Shown here: positions 26,509 through 35,965 of the stretch, in pieces
How the letters are laid out: each line of letters opens with the position of its first letter
How positions within the stretch are numbered: position 1 is the stretch's first letter
Position numbers and translations under genes: made by a program
The notes under the pieces: model-generated
Databases searched by the model: none
What the model was told of the DNA's origin: nothing
The model's input: the letters and a program-made list of their open reading frames with translations, nothing else
Origin: Pirellulaceae bacterium
Lineage (GTDB): Bacteria; Planctomycetota; Planctomycetia; Pirellulales; Pirellulaceae
DNA length: 64,000 nt
NCBI GenBank assembly: GCA_028280445.1
Contig: JANQLU010000155.1
Coordinates: 44,080-108,079 of the forward strand
Reading direction: 5' to 3'

Positions 26509-27861
26509 GCGCTTCAGGCCACCTTCATCTCTTGCGACCTTATCAACCTCTAAATCCCAGGTCAAAAATCTCTTAACCCTGAATTTGGCTGGCTCTCCAA
26601 AATAAAGGTTGTAACGAGATTTCTGACCTGTAGTTAGAGATTCGAATAACTTGGATCGCCTTCCCGCAAATATTTTACTGATTCCATGCTCAGTCTCTTG
26701 TCGCATCTGAGCCAAATAACTCTCAAACTCGGTTGAGAGTTTCTTCAGCTTTGTTTTTTGTTCATCCGTCAAGTTAAGGCCTTTTTTTCCTGCGACATGA
26801 GAATGAAGAAGCCCAAAGCTGGACCAACAGTTAATCGTCAATAGTTGCAATTCAAGCTGACGAATGGTGCTCAATTGATGGCGCAAAAACAACTTGGCGA
26901 ATTCTTTGTGAATTTCAGGAGGTTTCCCCTCCAAAATCTCAACAATTCGTCCTCCAGGTGTTTGCACCAAAATGAGATTTTGAGAGTGTTTTTCCAATAA
27001 CTGATTGAGTTTTTTCTCCTGGTCCTTAGTAAAATCCAGCTCCCGCATGAGGTGCGTGTTCTTGACCAGGGAGAACCAGAGCATCTCCAACTTAATTGGA
27101 TCTTTAGGCTTTTCAACTTTTGGAAATGTGCGTGTTCTCACTTGCAGGTTTCCACCTTGGGAATATTGACGCATCAATTTTTTCCAATCAGCTGAGTCCT
27201 TGCAGAAACTCCAAACGGGATCCTCTCCGAACCATGACTCGAATTTGCTTTTTTGACCGGCATTCAATACGCTCAACATTTTCTTGCGAAAATCCTGGCT
27301 GGCTTTGGTAAAAGCGGTTGCTGTTTGTTGTTTCATTTCCTTGATTTCAGAGTAAACATCATCTGAAGCTTCCACAAATTTTTGTTTTTGCTTCTCGGAG
27401 ATATTTAACACCCTTTGGAGTCTAGGGTCGCCTAAACCATACCAATCAACTTCGATTTTGCTTGCTTGTACAAATTCACGCTGATTGAATAGTTGATTGA
27501 GCCGGAAGCTATTCTCAGGCCCAAGAATTTTCCTGATCCGATCGAGAAAATTTGGAGCATTTTTCGCCTGGAACTCATCAAAAATTTTTTCCGCGACATC
27601 CGGATCAATGCCACGATTCAAGGCCTCGATGTAGTCTCGGCTCCAGTCCTTGTTCAAACGTTTCAACGATTCAATCTGTTCCGGTGACAGATTTAATTCC
27701 TTGAGTATCATGGATGAACCAACCTGCAAATCTTGAACCATATTAACCGCCTTGAAACCTTTGAGAAGGTTGTCGTCTGACTGGAATGCCAAAAGGACGT
27801 TAAGGTTCAATCCAATCGAGACTAGCCCGACTGTAAAAACACAAGCGAATCGATAAATCAT
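26506..27861 (-). CDS. Exported LTxxQ-repeat protein
   Basis: A 451-residue protein with a signal peptide (RFACVFTVGLVSIGLNLNVL, cleavage near LLAFQS). At least four Spy/CpxP-like LTxxQ units are spaced along it: NLSPEQ (57-62), NISEKQ (153-158), DFTKDQ and NLTDEQ. Each is followed by a long charged helix. Two sites also share the ending GQKSKFESWFGEDP / GQKSRYNLYFGEPA. The likely place is the periplasm-like space. Such helical hairpins bind unfolded protein or metal in Spy/CpxP, but a role here is inferred only. ATG 27861 is set by GGAGGAGG; an extension to 27966 runs through the small upstream ORF in another frame. Confidence 0.72.
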   Translation of the reverse strand: MIYRFACVFTVGLVSIGLNLNVLLAFQSDDNLLKGFKAVNMVQDLQVGSSMILKELNLSPEQIESLKRLNKDWSRDYIEALNRGIDPDVAEKIFDEFQAKNAPNFLDRIRKILGPENSFRLNQLFNQREFVQASKIEVDWYGLGDPRLQRVLNISEKQKQKFVEASDDVYSEIKEMKQQTATAFTKASQDFRKKMLSVLNAGQKSKFESWFGEDPVWSFCKDSADWKKLMRQYSQGGNLQVRTRTFPKVEKPKDPIKLEMLWFSLVKNTHLMRELDFTKDQEKKLNQLLEKHSQNLILVQTPGGRIVEILEGKPPEIHKEFAKLFLRHQLSTIRQLELQLLTINCWSSFGLLHSHVAGKKGLNLTDEQKTKLKKLSTEFESYLAQMRQETEHGISKIFAGRRSKLFESLTTGQKSRYNLYFGEPAKFRVKRFLTWDLEVDKVARDEGGLKR

Positions 27862-27867
27862 TAGAAT

Positions 27868-27875
27868 CCTCCTCC
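27868..27875 (-). promoter_or_regulatory. Strong ribosome binding site for the LTxxQ gene
   Basis: GGAGGAGG on the minus strand, 6 nt before ATG 27861. It fixes the start and excludes the longer reading. Confidence 0.8.
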
Positions 27876-27889
27876 ACCACCAGGCCCGC

Positions 27890-28051
27890 TCAATTCCAAA
27901 TCCCCGCTTTGTAAGTGTTTTGATTATTGAAAGTGGAGCTACCGTTGTATCCAACCAGTCGATCATGGTTGGTTGAATTTACGGTCTGACTCTGCAAAGC
28001 CACGGGAAACAAAAAAAAGCCAACGACAAATGGAACAATTAGTTTTTGCAT
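27890..28051 (-). CDS. Small secreted peptide, 53 residues
   Basis: A short open frame with ATG 28051 and TGA 27890-27892. The sequence begins MQKLIVPFVVGFFLFPVALQ, a convincing signal peptide with a basic start, a hydrophobic core and a likely cut near SQ-T. A mature part of about 30 polar residues rich in Asn, Ser and Tyr follows (VGYNGSSTFNNQNTYKAG), ending GIWN. AAGGACAGAGATT precedes the ATG. It ends 28 bp before the LTxxQ gene, so the two are probably co-transcribed. No family is recognised; the evidence is coding logic and context. Confidence 0.6.
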   Translation of the reverse strand: MQKLIVPFVVGFFLFPVALQSQTVNSTNHDRLVGYNGSSTFNNQNTYKAGIWN

Positions 28052-28227
28052 AATCTCTGTCCTTTGTTAAAGAATACTGCCAAACTGTTGGGTTCCGAAA
28101 AAAAGTTAATTCGCGTCATCACGGGAATTCAAATTTCCTTGGGGAATTCCAAATCACTTGCTACTGCATTGATCGTACTGAGACATTTCTCACGAAGTCA
28201 AACAAAATCCCGCGCCGTATCAGCATA

Positions 28228-28440
28228 TGGGCTTGTGATCATTAAATGGAAAAAGTTGTCAAAGCAAGTTCGATTTTCGATTCGATTGCGATCTGCTTTT
28301 CGGAATTTGGAATGACGAGAGTTATGATTTGATCACAAAAGAAAATTGAGTTTTGTGAGTTTAAATTGATGACAGACATTACCGATCCGTCTGGAAAACT
28401 CCGTTCAAATTTTCAAGTTCACCAATTCAGCAAGTTCAAC
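28228..28440. repeat. Direct repeat, copy 2 (right)
   Basis: Partner of 26203-26410, in direct orientation. It ends within 7 bp of the glnE stop codon, so the island border abuts a housekeeping gene. The upstream part of this gap (28052-28227) shows no gene. Confidence 0.8.
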
Positions 28441-28446
28441 TACCGA

Positions 28447-31400
28447 CTACGCTTCGAAATATTTTTTAAACAGTCGTCGGTTTTCAGCTCGGTATTCGTT
28501 GACTCTGTCGCACAGTCGAATGGGCTCTTCGTCCAACAAAAATGCCAACTTGGCGATTTCTGCGGGGTTGACAGGTAGATCGTGTCGGGCGGCGGTGTTC
28601 ATTAGTCGAATGCGAGATTCGACATCGCGCAAGTACGAATAGGATTCTGTCAGTGCCAAGTAATCGAATTTGGGCAAGTATCCGCACTGATTGAGTTGTT
28701 GCGCAGCTTCGAACATGCCGCTGTGAAGCACTTCGGGCGAAGCCTTGCCGTGTTTGAGTTGTAACATTTGAATAATGAACTCCACGTCGACAGTGCCGCC
28801 CGCAGCCCGTTTGATGTTGTTCGGAGAACAGTTGTTTGATTCCATCCGATAACGCATTTCGCGTAACTCTTTCAAAATATCCTGGTTCCAGTCTTGAGAC
28901 TGAATCGCGTTGGTCACCAAATGTTTCAGTTGTTTGCGAACGGGGCGCGAGCCAAAGACCGGTCGAGCTTTACACATGGCCAGCCGTTCCCACGATTGAG
29001 CTTTGCCCGAATCAAAATATTTGGCGAATTCATCGAATGACACGGCCAAGGGTGCGTTTTTTCCGGCCGGCCTCAATCGGCAGTCGATTTCATAAAGCCG
29101 GCCAAACGCACCGACGCTGGAAACGAATTTGATAATCGCCGCGCCGACTTCGCTAAAAAAATGTTGATGCGACGTTGGGTTGAGTGCGTGTTGCGTTTGG
29201 CCGTCGGACTGATACAAAAACACGACATCGAGATCGCTGTGGTAATTGGGCTGCCGACCGCCAAGTTTTCCCATGGCAAGTATTGCCAATTCACAAACCG
29301 AACCGTCGTGCAATTTCGGTTGGCCGTATTTGCTGACGAGCGATTCCAATTGCCGCTGAGCAACACATTGCAAAATAACTTCGGCGACATCGGACAGTGC
29401 GAGATGCGTTTCGCGAATGCGATCCGAACCAACAATATCTCGCACGCCGATTCGCAAATGTTGGTCGTTTTTGAAAGCGTGCACGATCGGGCGAATGTCT
29501 TCGGCATTGGCGGACAGTTCATCGAGTGTCTGCTTGAACGACTCAAACGTTGGCAATCCGACAAGTTTTAAACTGTCGAGCAGACTATCGATCATGCCGG
29601 GATCGCGTTCCAGAATATCGCACAGATAGGAACAGGACGAACACAGTTTGACGAACAGTTTCATCGCCGGTTGATGTTGGCGGAACAGTTCCCACAAAAT
29701 TCCTTTACCGCCAATATGATCACTGACCGAAACCAGCCGTGTTAATGTTTGATCAGGGTTAGGAGTTTTGGAGATTTCGTCCAACAACTCGGGTACGATC
29801 GCCGCCAAAAAATGTCGGCAGCGGCGCGACGATAGAAACGGGATACGCTCGGTTGCCAGCAGATCTAAATTCTTTGACGCCACCAGGGGATGATCAAACT
29901 TGTATCGTTTGAGCGTCGATTTGATCCAATCTTCAGCTGGTTCGGTAATAAAAATCAGATCGACTTCAGGCGGCACCGATTCCTGTTCGGATTCACCAAA
30001 GGCACCGTCGAGCAAATGTTTCAAGATCCCGACGTTCAAATTTTTGATTTGCTGCCACTCTTTTTTGAATTTGCCCAGTGCCGAATCGGCTTTACCTCGT
30101 GCATAGCCCATTCGCAGAGCTACCTTGGCCATTTCTTCATCGTCTTCGGGCAGCGTATGCGTTTGCAGATCAAACATCATTTGCAAACGATGTTCGACTT
30201 TGCGCAGCCAACAATAATTTTTTCGCAGCAGCGAATGTTCTTGCTGGGTAATGCAGTGGGCTGATTGCAGCCGATCCATGGCTTCCAAGGTGTTGGTTGT
30301 TCGGACTGCGGGTAGATGGAAGCCGTGTAATAGCTGCAAAAACTGGATCGTAAATTCGATATCGCGAATTCCACCGCGACCTGTTTTAACATTCAACTCT
30401 TCGCCGCCCTCGCGATTTGTTCGTTGTTCGATCTGGCGTTTGAGCGCTTTCATACTTTCGATATCGGTTCTCGACCAACGCACCTGGAAAATCCAGTTCG
30501 AAAGCTGTTCCAGAAATGCGTCGCCGAATTGGAGGTCGCCAGCAACCGCACGGGCTTTGACAAACGCTTGTCGTTCCCAGCTGCGGCCCTGGGTTTCGTA
30601 ATACTGAAACGCTGCGACCTCGGAGATTGTCATCGGACCTTGATTGCCTCCCGGCCGCAATCTCCAATCGACGCGATAGGCGGCACCCAACGGTGTTGTA
30701 TCGGTGAGGAGTTTTGAAAAATTCTGTGCCAGGCGATCAAAAAACTGCTGATTGTTTCGCCGGCTCGTGGATGTTTGACCTGTGTTTTCGTAAACAAAAA
30801 CCAAATCGATATCGCTGGAATAATTCAATTCACAACCGCCCAGTTTTCCGAGTGCAAAAACTGCAAACCGACACGGTTGCCCACCAATCCCGTTAGGCTC
30901 ACCGAATTTTTCGACGAGATTTCGATAGGCGAAATCCAAAGCGACCGAGCAAATGGCATCCGCCAAATAAGAAATCTGAGCGGTGACGATATCAATCTGT
31001 TGTTCGCCGATCAAATCACCATACGCGATTCGTAGATACTCGCGCTGTTTCAAACGCAGGATGACATTTTTAAAACGGTTTTCGTCGTCGATGTTTTGCG
31101 TTTCACTGGTGATTTCATCAATCAACGCTTCACGAGCCACCGGTTGGCCTGCCGTTTTACGCAAACCATCGTAACTTTCCCGGTCGCGAATCAATAAATC
31201 ACTGAGGAATTGGCTGGCGGAAAAAATACGGCAAAGAACATTCAGCGCCGTTGGGTCGCGATCAAACAACGCGGCCAACGCCAGCGGGCTGCGGGCTGCG
31301 CGGATATATCGCTCCAGGTTGTTCAATACGCGATCCGCATCACTGAACTCGGTCGCAAAATCCGACAGTTGTTGACAGATCGACTCGAACAAATCGATGG

Positions 31401-31518
31401 TAATTCCAGACTGAGCTATCGAAACCAGATTCTTGCGAGCCAGTTCAACATCGCGAATCGAGCATTTTTCGATCAAGCGATGGATGGGCTCAATGTCGAA
31501 ATCTGACGTAGCTTCCAC
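28447..31518 (-). CDS. glnE: Bifunctional glutamine synthetase adenylyltransferase/deadenylylase
   Basis: A 1023-residue enzyme that adds AMP to and removes AMP from glutamine synthetase in response to nitrogen status. It has two nucleotidyltransferase domains, each with the family motif: ALGKLGGCELNYSSDIDLVF (about residue 226) and AMGKLGGRQPNYHSDLDVVF (about 745). Each is followed by a GlnD/PII-uridylyltransferase-like helical region (GGIRDIEFTIQFLQLLHG and GGTVDVEFIIQMLQLKHG). The length is slightly above the E. coli enzyme. Neither glnA nor a PII gene is in the window. The 3' end abuts the accessory island. Confidence 0.96.
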   Translation of the reverse strand: MEATSDFDIEPIHRLIEKCSIRDVELARKNLVSIAQSGITIDLFESICQQLSDFATEFSDADRVLNNLERYIRAARSPLALAALFDRDPTALNVLCRIFSASQFLSDLLIRDRESYDGLRKTAGQPVAREALIDEITSETQNIDDENRFKNVILRLKQREYLRIAYGDLIGEQQIDIVTAQISYLADAICSVALDFAYRNLVEKFGEPNGIGGQPCRFAVFALGKLGGCELNYSSDIDLVFVYENTGQTSTSRRNNQQFFDRLAQNFSKLLTDTTPLGAAYRVDWRLRPGGNQGPMTISEVAAFQYYETQGRSWERQAFVKARAVAGDLQFGDAFLEQLSNWIFQVRWSRTDIESMKALKRQIEQRTNREGGEELNVKTGRGGIRDIEFTIQFLQLLHGFHLPAVRTTNTLEAMDRLQSAHCITQQEHSLLRKNYCWLRKVEHRLQMMFDLQTHTLPEDDEEMAKVALRMGYARGKADSALGKFKKEWQQIKNLNVGILKHLLDGAFGESEQESVPPEVDLIFITEPAEDWIKSTLKRYKFDHPLVASKNLDLLATERIPFLSSRRCRHFLAAIVPELLDEISKTPNPDQTLTRLVSVSDHIGGKGILWELFRQHQPAMKLFVKLCSSCSYLCDILERDPGMIDSLLDSLKLVGLPTFESFKQTLDELSANAEDIRPIVHAFKNDQHLRIGVRDIVGSDRIRETHLALSDVAEVILQCVAQRQLESLVSKYGQPKLHDGSVCELAILAMGKLGGRQPNYHSDLDVVFLYQSDGQTQHALNPTSHQHFFSEVGAAIIKFVSSVGAFGRLYEIDCRLRPAGKNAPLAVSFDEFAKYFDSGKAQSWERLAMCKARPVFGSRPVRKQLKHLVTNAIQSQDWNQDILKELREMRYRMESNNCSPNNIKRAAGGTVDVEFIIQMLQLKHGKASPEVLHSGMFEAAQQLNQCGYLPKFDYLALTESYSYLRDVESRIRLMNTAARHDLPVNPAEIAKLAFLLDEEPIRLCDRVNEYRAENRRLFKKYFEA

Positions 31519-31588
31519 GTGCGATTCCCGAGGTTGGAGTCGAATCAGTTTATTTTAAATCGAACCCTACGAGCGACAATTGGGGCGA

Positions 31589-32869
31589 TTACAATGCTCG
31601 GCGGTGACGCCGACCGCTGCGAGAATTTTTGGACATGTCGGGGAAATCAAATCCGTCGATATGATCGAGTTCCAATGAGGAACCGATACGTCGTTCGATC
31701 TGTCGCAGGTTGGTTTGTTCGACCGGAGAGACAAACGAAAATGCCACGCCGTCACGTCCCATACGTCCTGTTCGGCCAACCCGATGAACGTAATCATCGC
31801 TCAGTTCTGGAACGTCGAAATTGATGATATGCGAAATATCGCTGACATCGATTCCGCGGCCAATCACATCGGTGGCAATCAAAAAACGAATTTCAGCGGC
31901 GCGAAATTGTTTCATCGTGCGGTCACGGGCCGGTTGCGACATATCTCCGTGAATGGTCCCGACCGAGTCGGCGCCAAAAATGTTAATGAACTCTGGATAT
32001 TTGGAAAGGCGTCGATACAAGCTTTCCGTGCCCAGTTTTGTGCGACAAAAAACGATGGCCTGTTTGGGTTGTTCACGCTCCAGTAATTTGATCAGCAATT
32101 CAAATTTCTGATCGGGAAAGACATTGAAGTAATATTGATCGATCGTTTGGACGCCGATGGTTTTGGGTGAAAAATCGATCAGTTTGGGGCGGTCCATGTA
32201 ACGGCGTGCCAGTATCACAATTGGCGGAGGCACCGTGGCACTGAGCATCAGTGTTTGTCGATCTTCGGGGCATCGCCTCAGGATTCTTTCGATGGCGGGT
32301 CGAAAACCGACATCCAGCATGCGATCTGCCTCGTCCAACACGACACACCATAAATTGCCAAATTGCAAACTTCCGCGCTGCATCAAATCAATCACGCGTC
32401 CCGGCGTTCCGACAACGACCGTGGCTCCAGCGGCCAAAAGTCGCATTTGCTGTCGGATCGGTTTGCCACCGTAAACGGCGACTGCCTTGATTTTCCGGCT
32501 GCCTTCGAGTTTTTTAAACGTGTCGAGGACTTGGACTGCCAATTCTCGCGTTGGCACCAGAACCAGGGCCTGGGGATCTTTGGAGTTTGATTTCAGGTCA
32601 AGTTGTTCGATGATGGGGATAGCAAAAGACGCCGTTTTGCCAGTTCCGGTCCGAGCCTGCCCGACGACATCAAATTGCTCCATCGCCAACGGGATTAATC
32701 CAGCCTGAATCGGGGTCGGTTTGTCAAAACCGGCGGCTGACAAAGACTTTAACATGGCTTCGCTGAGGTTTAATTCCTCAAAAGCCAGGCGTTGAACCCG
32801 TTTTTCCACTCGTTTTTTGTGGGAGTTTGATTTATCGTCTGTCTTCTGATTTCGAATGGGTGATTCCAT
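31589..32869 (-). CDS. DEAD-box ATP-dependent RNA helicase
   Basis: A 426-residue helicase that unwinds RNA or remodels RNA-protein complexes. Motifs in order: Q motif (FDKPTPIQ), I (ARTGTGKT), Ia (PTRELA), Ib (TPGR), II (DEAD in VVLDEADRML), III (SAT), V (TDVIGRGIDV) and VI (HRVGRTGRMGRDG). Short basic N- and C-terminal tails (KKRVEKRV and RSGRRHRRAL) may bind RNA. No extra domain is present, so it cannot be assigned to RhlE, CsdA or DbpA with certainty; the size fits RhlE. It is divergent from the next gene. Confidence 0.95.
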   Translation of the reverse strand: MESPIRNQKTDDKSNSHKKRVEKRVQRLAFEELNLSEAMLKSLSAAGFDKPTPIQAGLIPLAMEQFDVVGQARTGTGKTASFAIPIIEQLDLKSNSKDPQALVLVPTRELAVQVLDTFKKLEGSRKIKAVAVYGGKPIRQQMRLLAAGATVVVGTPGRVIDLMQRGSLQFGNLWCVVLDEADRMLDVGFRPAIERILRRCPEDRQTLMLSATVPPPIVILARRYMDRPKLIDFSPKTIGVQTIDQYYFNVFPDQKFELLIKLLEREQPKQAIVFCRTKLGTESLYRRLSKYPEFINIFGADSVGTIHGDMSQPARDRTMKQFRAAEIRFLIATDVIGRGIDVSDISHIINFDVPELSDDYVHRVGRTGRMGRDGVAFSFVSPVEQTNLRQIERRIGSSLELDHIDGFDFPDMSKNSRSGRRHRRAL

Positions 32870-32988
32870 AGAGGCGTTTGGAAGCGTAGGTGGACGAACG
32901 TAGTTGGGGAAGCACTTTTGGTTTTTAACAGTTAACGATAGCCGTTAAGCTACCACTAGAACGCTTGAACGGTCAACGTGAGATATCA

Positions 32989-34641
32989 ATGTCGTCCGAA
33001 CTTGGTGCAGACCACCGTCCCGATTCCAACGATTTTGAATCTGGTCAAAACGAGTTCCGTCAACTGATCCAGGCAGTTGATCCAGCAAATGACCCGGAAT
33101 GGGCCGCTCAGCAACTCCAGCAAGGGCTGCCAACGGTTCCCGGTTTGAGCGTCCGTCAAATCGGAGAATTTCTGGCACGGCTGGCTGAAAGCAACGAGTT
33201 GTTAGCAAATTCTCTGGCTCAAAAGCCGTTAGATGCGGTTTTTCGTCAGCTCAATCTGGCGATTCGAAATCTGCTGATTCGGGCAGAGAAGTCGGGTGAG
33301 CCTTGTCCTTACGATGAACAATGGTTGTCAAATGCGCGGCTAGATTCGATCTATCATGATTTGCCGATGGATTCCAACGTGCGCAATCAACTGCTGGCTT
33401 GTCTGGCGAGCATGTTCAGCGAACCGGCTCACAAGCTGTTTGCCGATTTGATTGTGTCGGACCCTCCCTCGGATGAAAAAGGGGTCTTGATTGCATTTGC
33501 TCCGCTGGTGAACCAACGGAAAAAATACCCGGTTGATCCGTTGTTTCCGCGCCTGCTCGAGGCGCTCAAATACAAGCATCTGGCCGCGATTATTCTGGAT
33601 TTATCCAACTATTGTTTTCGTGAAGGTTTGGTCGATACGAATCCAGCCAGTGTCCGTGTTGAACATTTAACCACGTTGTTGGGCCAAGTCGTTTCACAAT
33701 TGGAATTAATCGAAGAAGGGCAGATCAGCGGACAATCACCACAACAGATCAGTGACAACGTCAATGAAAGCGTTGCGCTAACGGTGTCGTTGTGCGATAC
33801 GATTGCATTGTCCAACTATGGTGATGGTATTGGCAAAATTTTGCAGGCGATGTCGCTGAAGCATCGTCGTGTCAAAACCGAAGCAGCCGCGGCACTCGTT
33901 CGGTTGGGCGATACCGATGACAAAGAGGGTGAAAAATTATTGATCTCGTTGGCGGCCGAACCGATCTGCCGTTTGAGAGCGATCGCCTATGCACGCGAAC
34001 TCGGTCTGGCCGATCAGATCGACCAAGACTACCTCAGCGATGCGGCAACCGCTGAAAGCCAACTGGCGATTTGGCTCGCCGCACCCAGTCAAATGGGCGT
34101 TGCTCCGACTGCGATGGAGTTGATTTATCGAAAGACGTTGAGGTGGCCGGGATTTGATATGCCCGTGGCTTGCTACCTGTTTCGGTTCGAATATCGATTT
34201 GCGGGGCAGACCTATTCGAATGTCGGTATTGCCGGGCCGATCACCCATGCTTTTGCCAACAATCTGGAACATCTCAGTGAACTGGATATCTTGTCCGCCT
34301 TTGCTGGCTGGCAGACACAACACGAAGACATCTATTCGGTCGAATTTGAACGTGCCCAAGAAGCGTTGCCGGGAATCACAGAAACACTGTTGCATCGCTT
34401 GCGCGGGCAACACGATCAATTTAAACCGGAGTTTGTCGGGTTCTTTTTTGAAACTCCAGCTTTGGTGGGCAGGGTAACGTCGGATGATTCGACGGATCCA
34501 GGTTTCATTGCGATCAGCGATCGTGACAATGATTACGTCTACCCTGCTGGCTCGCCTCATTCGCCAATTACGGCAGAATTGGCATTTGAGATCTACAAAG
34601 GTCGACAATTACTCAATGCCTTCAACGATTTTGATGACTGA
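32989..34641 (+). CDS. Hypothetical HEAT-repeat-like protein
   Basis: A 550-residue cytoplasmic protein of unknown function. The first 380 residues are helical, with HEAT-like units (for example LKHRRVKTEAAAALVRLGD then EGEKLLISLAAEPICRLRAI). The last 160 are mixed alpha/beta, with FEYRFAGQTYSNVGIAGP and a C-terminal FVGFFFETPALVG segment. No catalytic motif is seen. ATG 32989 is preferred to TTG 32965, with GTGAGATAT just upstream. A receiver gene follows 88 bp downstream, so the two may be linked, perhaps as an adaptor and its signal; this is inference. Confidence 0.6.
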   Translation: MSSELGADHRPDSNDFESGQNEFRQLIQAVDPANDPEWAAQQLQQGLPTVPGLSVRQIGEFLARLAESNELLANSLAQKPLDAVFRQLNLAIRNLLIRAEKSGEPCPYDEQWLSNARLDSIYHDLPMDSNVRNQLLACLASMFSEPAHKLFADLIVSDPPSDEKGVLIAFAPLVNQRKKYPVDPLFPRLLEALKYKHLAAIILDLSNYCFREGLVDTNPASVRVEHLTTLLGQVVSQLELIEEGQISGQSPQQISDNVNESVALTVSLCDTIALSNYGDGIGKILQAMSLKHRRVKTEAAAALVRLGDTDDKEGEKLLISLAAEPICRLRAIAYARELGLADQIDQDYLSDAATAESQLAIWLAAPSQMGVAPTAMELIYRKTLRWPGFDMPVACYLFRFEYRFAGQTYSNVGIAGPITHAFANNLEHLSELDILSAFAGWQTQHEDIYSVEFERAQEALPGITETLLHRLRGQHDQFKPEFVGFFFETPALVGRVTSDDSTDPGFIAISDRDNDYVYPAGSPHSPITAELAFEIYKGRQLLNAFNDFDD

Positions 34642-34729
34642 TTGGCCACCGCTGGCAAATTTCTTGCGGTTGTCGCCCATGAGCGATTTGCGACAATAAA
34701 AGACAAACAGAATATTCAAGAAAAGAAAC

Positions 34730-35176
34730 ATGTCTGAACAGCATAAAATCCTGATCGTTGACGATAACCAGGCAAATTGTGAACTACTGGACGCTTACCT
34801 GGTGGACGTCGAATGTGAAATCGACTTTGCGTACGATGGCCAGGCGGCATTGGACAAGGTGGCCGAGTTCAAGCCCGATTTGATTTTGCTCGATGTGATG
34901 ATGCCGAAACTGAATGGTTTTGAAGTTTGCGAAAAAATCAAATCGGACGAGAAAACTCGCAACATCATGGTTTTGATGGTGACAGCGCTCAACGAATTGG
35001 GTGATATCGAACGCGCCGTCAATGCTGGCACCAATGATTTCGTTTCCAAACCGGTGACGAAACTGGAATTGTTGAAGCGAGTAGAAAACATGCTTCAACT
35101 GAAAGGTGTCCACGACGAAAACGAAAAGCTGCGAAAATACATTGAACAAATGGAAACACCATCACATTTGAATTAG
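34730..35176 (+). CDS. Stand-alone response regulator receiver
   Basis: A 148-residue CheY-like receiver. The acidic pocket is DD (residues 11-12), the phosphoacceptor is D55 in LILLDVMMPKLNG, and the switch residues are T (VTALNE) and K (FVSKPVTKLELL). A helical tail follows the receiver (about 122-148, ENEKLRKYIEQME), with no output domain. It may work as a diffusible or scaffolding component. The cognate kinase is not adjacent. Confidence 0.92.
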   Translation: MSEQHKILIVDDNQANCELLDAYLVDVECEIDFAYDGQAALDKVAEFKPDLILLDVMMPKLNGFEVCEKIKSDEKTRNIMVLMVTALNELGDIERAVNAGTNDFVSKPVTKLELLKRVENMLQLKGVHDENEKLRKYIEQMETPSHLN

Positions 35177-35234
35177 TTTCGAGTTTTCGCAGATATCAAA
35201 AGTAATGGCGCAATCAAGTGTTGGTGGCAGCTCT

Positions 35235-35370
35235 AACCACAAGCGCGAAGCGTCAAAGGAAATTTCAACAATACAAAAATCATAACCCGAAACGTTAGTG
35301 AGGGACCACATTCCGCAGCAAATCTGTATTGGTTTCCGGTCCCTCGCTTACGCTTCGGGTTGTGATTTTT
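35235..35370. repeat. Palindromic repeat family F, copy 2 (expanded)
   Basis: One partial arm (CACAAGCGCGAAGCG, 35238-35252), then an arm ATAACCCGAAACGTTAGTGAG (35282-) and its inverse GGTCCCTCGCTTACGCTTCG (35338-). It fills about half of the 261-bp gap. Confidence 0.85.
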
Positions 35371-35437
35371 CTTCGCTAACACTTTAATCACCCATTACCA
35401 AATTACCGATTCCTGGGATGATTCGACTGAATCACCT

Positions 35438-35959
35438 GTGATTGATAACTCGAAAAGGGCAAACAATTTGTCGAGCGATTCTGCCAATATCGAGTCTGAT
35501 AACGTCGAGCCGGGTGGTGAGCCAACAGCCCGCAGGCCAGAGAATCTTCCATTGCTGGATCTGATCCTGTTGGTGTTTTGCAGCGCGATTATTCTCGCTT
35601 CGTTTTTGATGCAAACTCAAGGACCGACCCAGGTTTTTTTACCGGGTTCCGATACGCCGATGCCCGAGATTTGTTCGTTCAGGCGTTTGTTGCATATTGA
35701 TTGCCCAGGTTGCGGGCTAACAAGAGCATTCATCAGCATTAGCAGCGCTGATTTGCCTCGCGCCTGGTCGTTCAATCCTGCCGGTTTTCTCGTTTATATT
35801 CTGATTGCTTTTCAGATTCCCTGGCGATCGTATCTGCTGTTTCGTTGGTCGAAAAAACGACCGCGAGTCGAGGTGCCGTATGGGATGGCGTTCGTTGTGA
35901 CCATGGCTATCGCGCTGGTTTTTCAATGGCTGGTCAAACTGGTTATTTTGATCTTCTAA
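35438..35959 (+). CDS. DUF2752 membrane protein
   Basis: A 173-residue protein with a GTG start. A polar N-terminus (about 40 residues) is followed by three hydrophobic segments: LILLVFCSAIILASFLM, AGFLVYILIAFQIPW and AFVVTMAIALVFQWLVKLVI. The DUF2752 signature CPGCGLTRAF lies at about 87-96, in the loop after LHIDC. The family is widespread in Gram-negative bacteria and its role is unknown. It converges with the DUF2617-like gene 6 bp away. Confidence 0.85.
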   Translation: MIDNSKRANNLSSDSANIESDNVEPGGEPTARRPENLPLLDLILLVFCSAIILASFLMQTQGPTQVFLPGSDTPMPEICSFRRLLHIDCPGCGLTRAFISISSADLPRAWSFNPAGFLVYILIAFQIPWRSYLLFRWSKKRPRVEVPYGMAFVVTMAIALVFQWLVKLVILIF

Positions 35960-35965
35960 AACCGC

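Noticed and set aside
27862..27966. N-terminal extension of the LTxxQ protein
   Set aside because: It would place 35 residues before the signal peptide and conflicts with the GGAGGAGG site before ATG 27861.
24788..28446. Prophage or transposon
   Set aside because: No integrase, transposase or phage structural gene is present. The region is better described as an accessory island with direct repeats.
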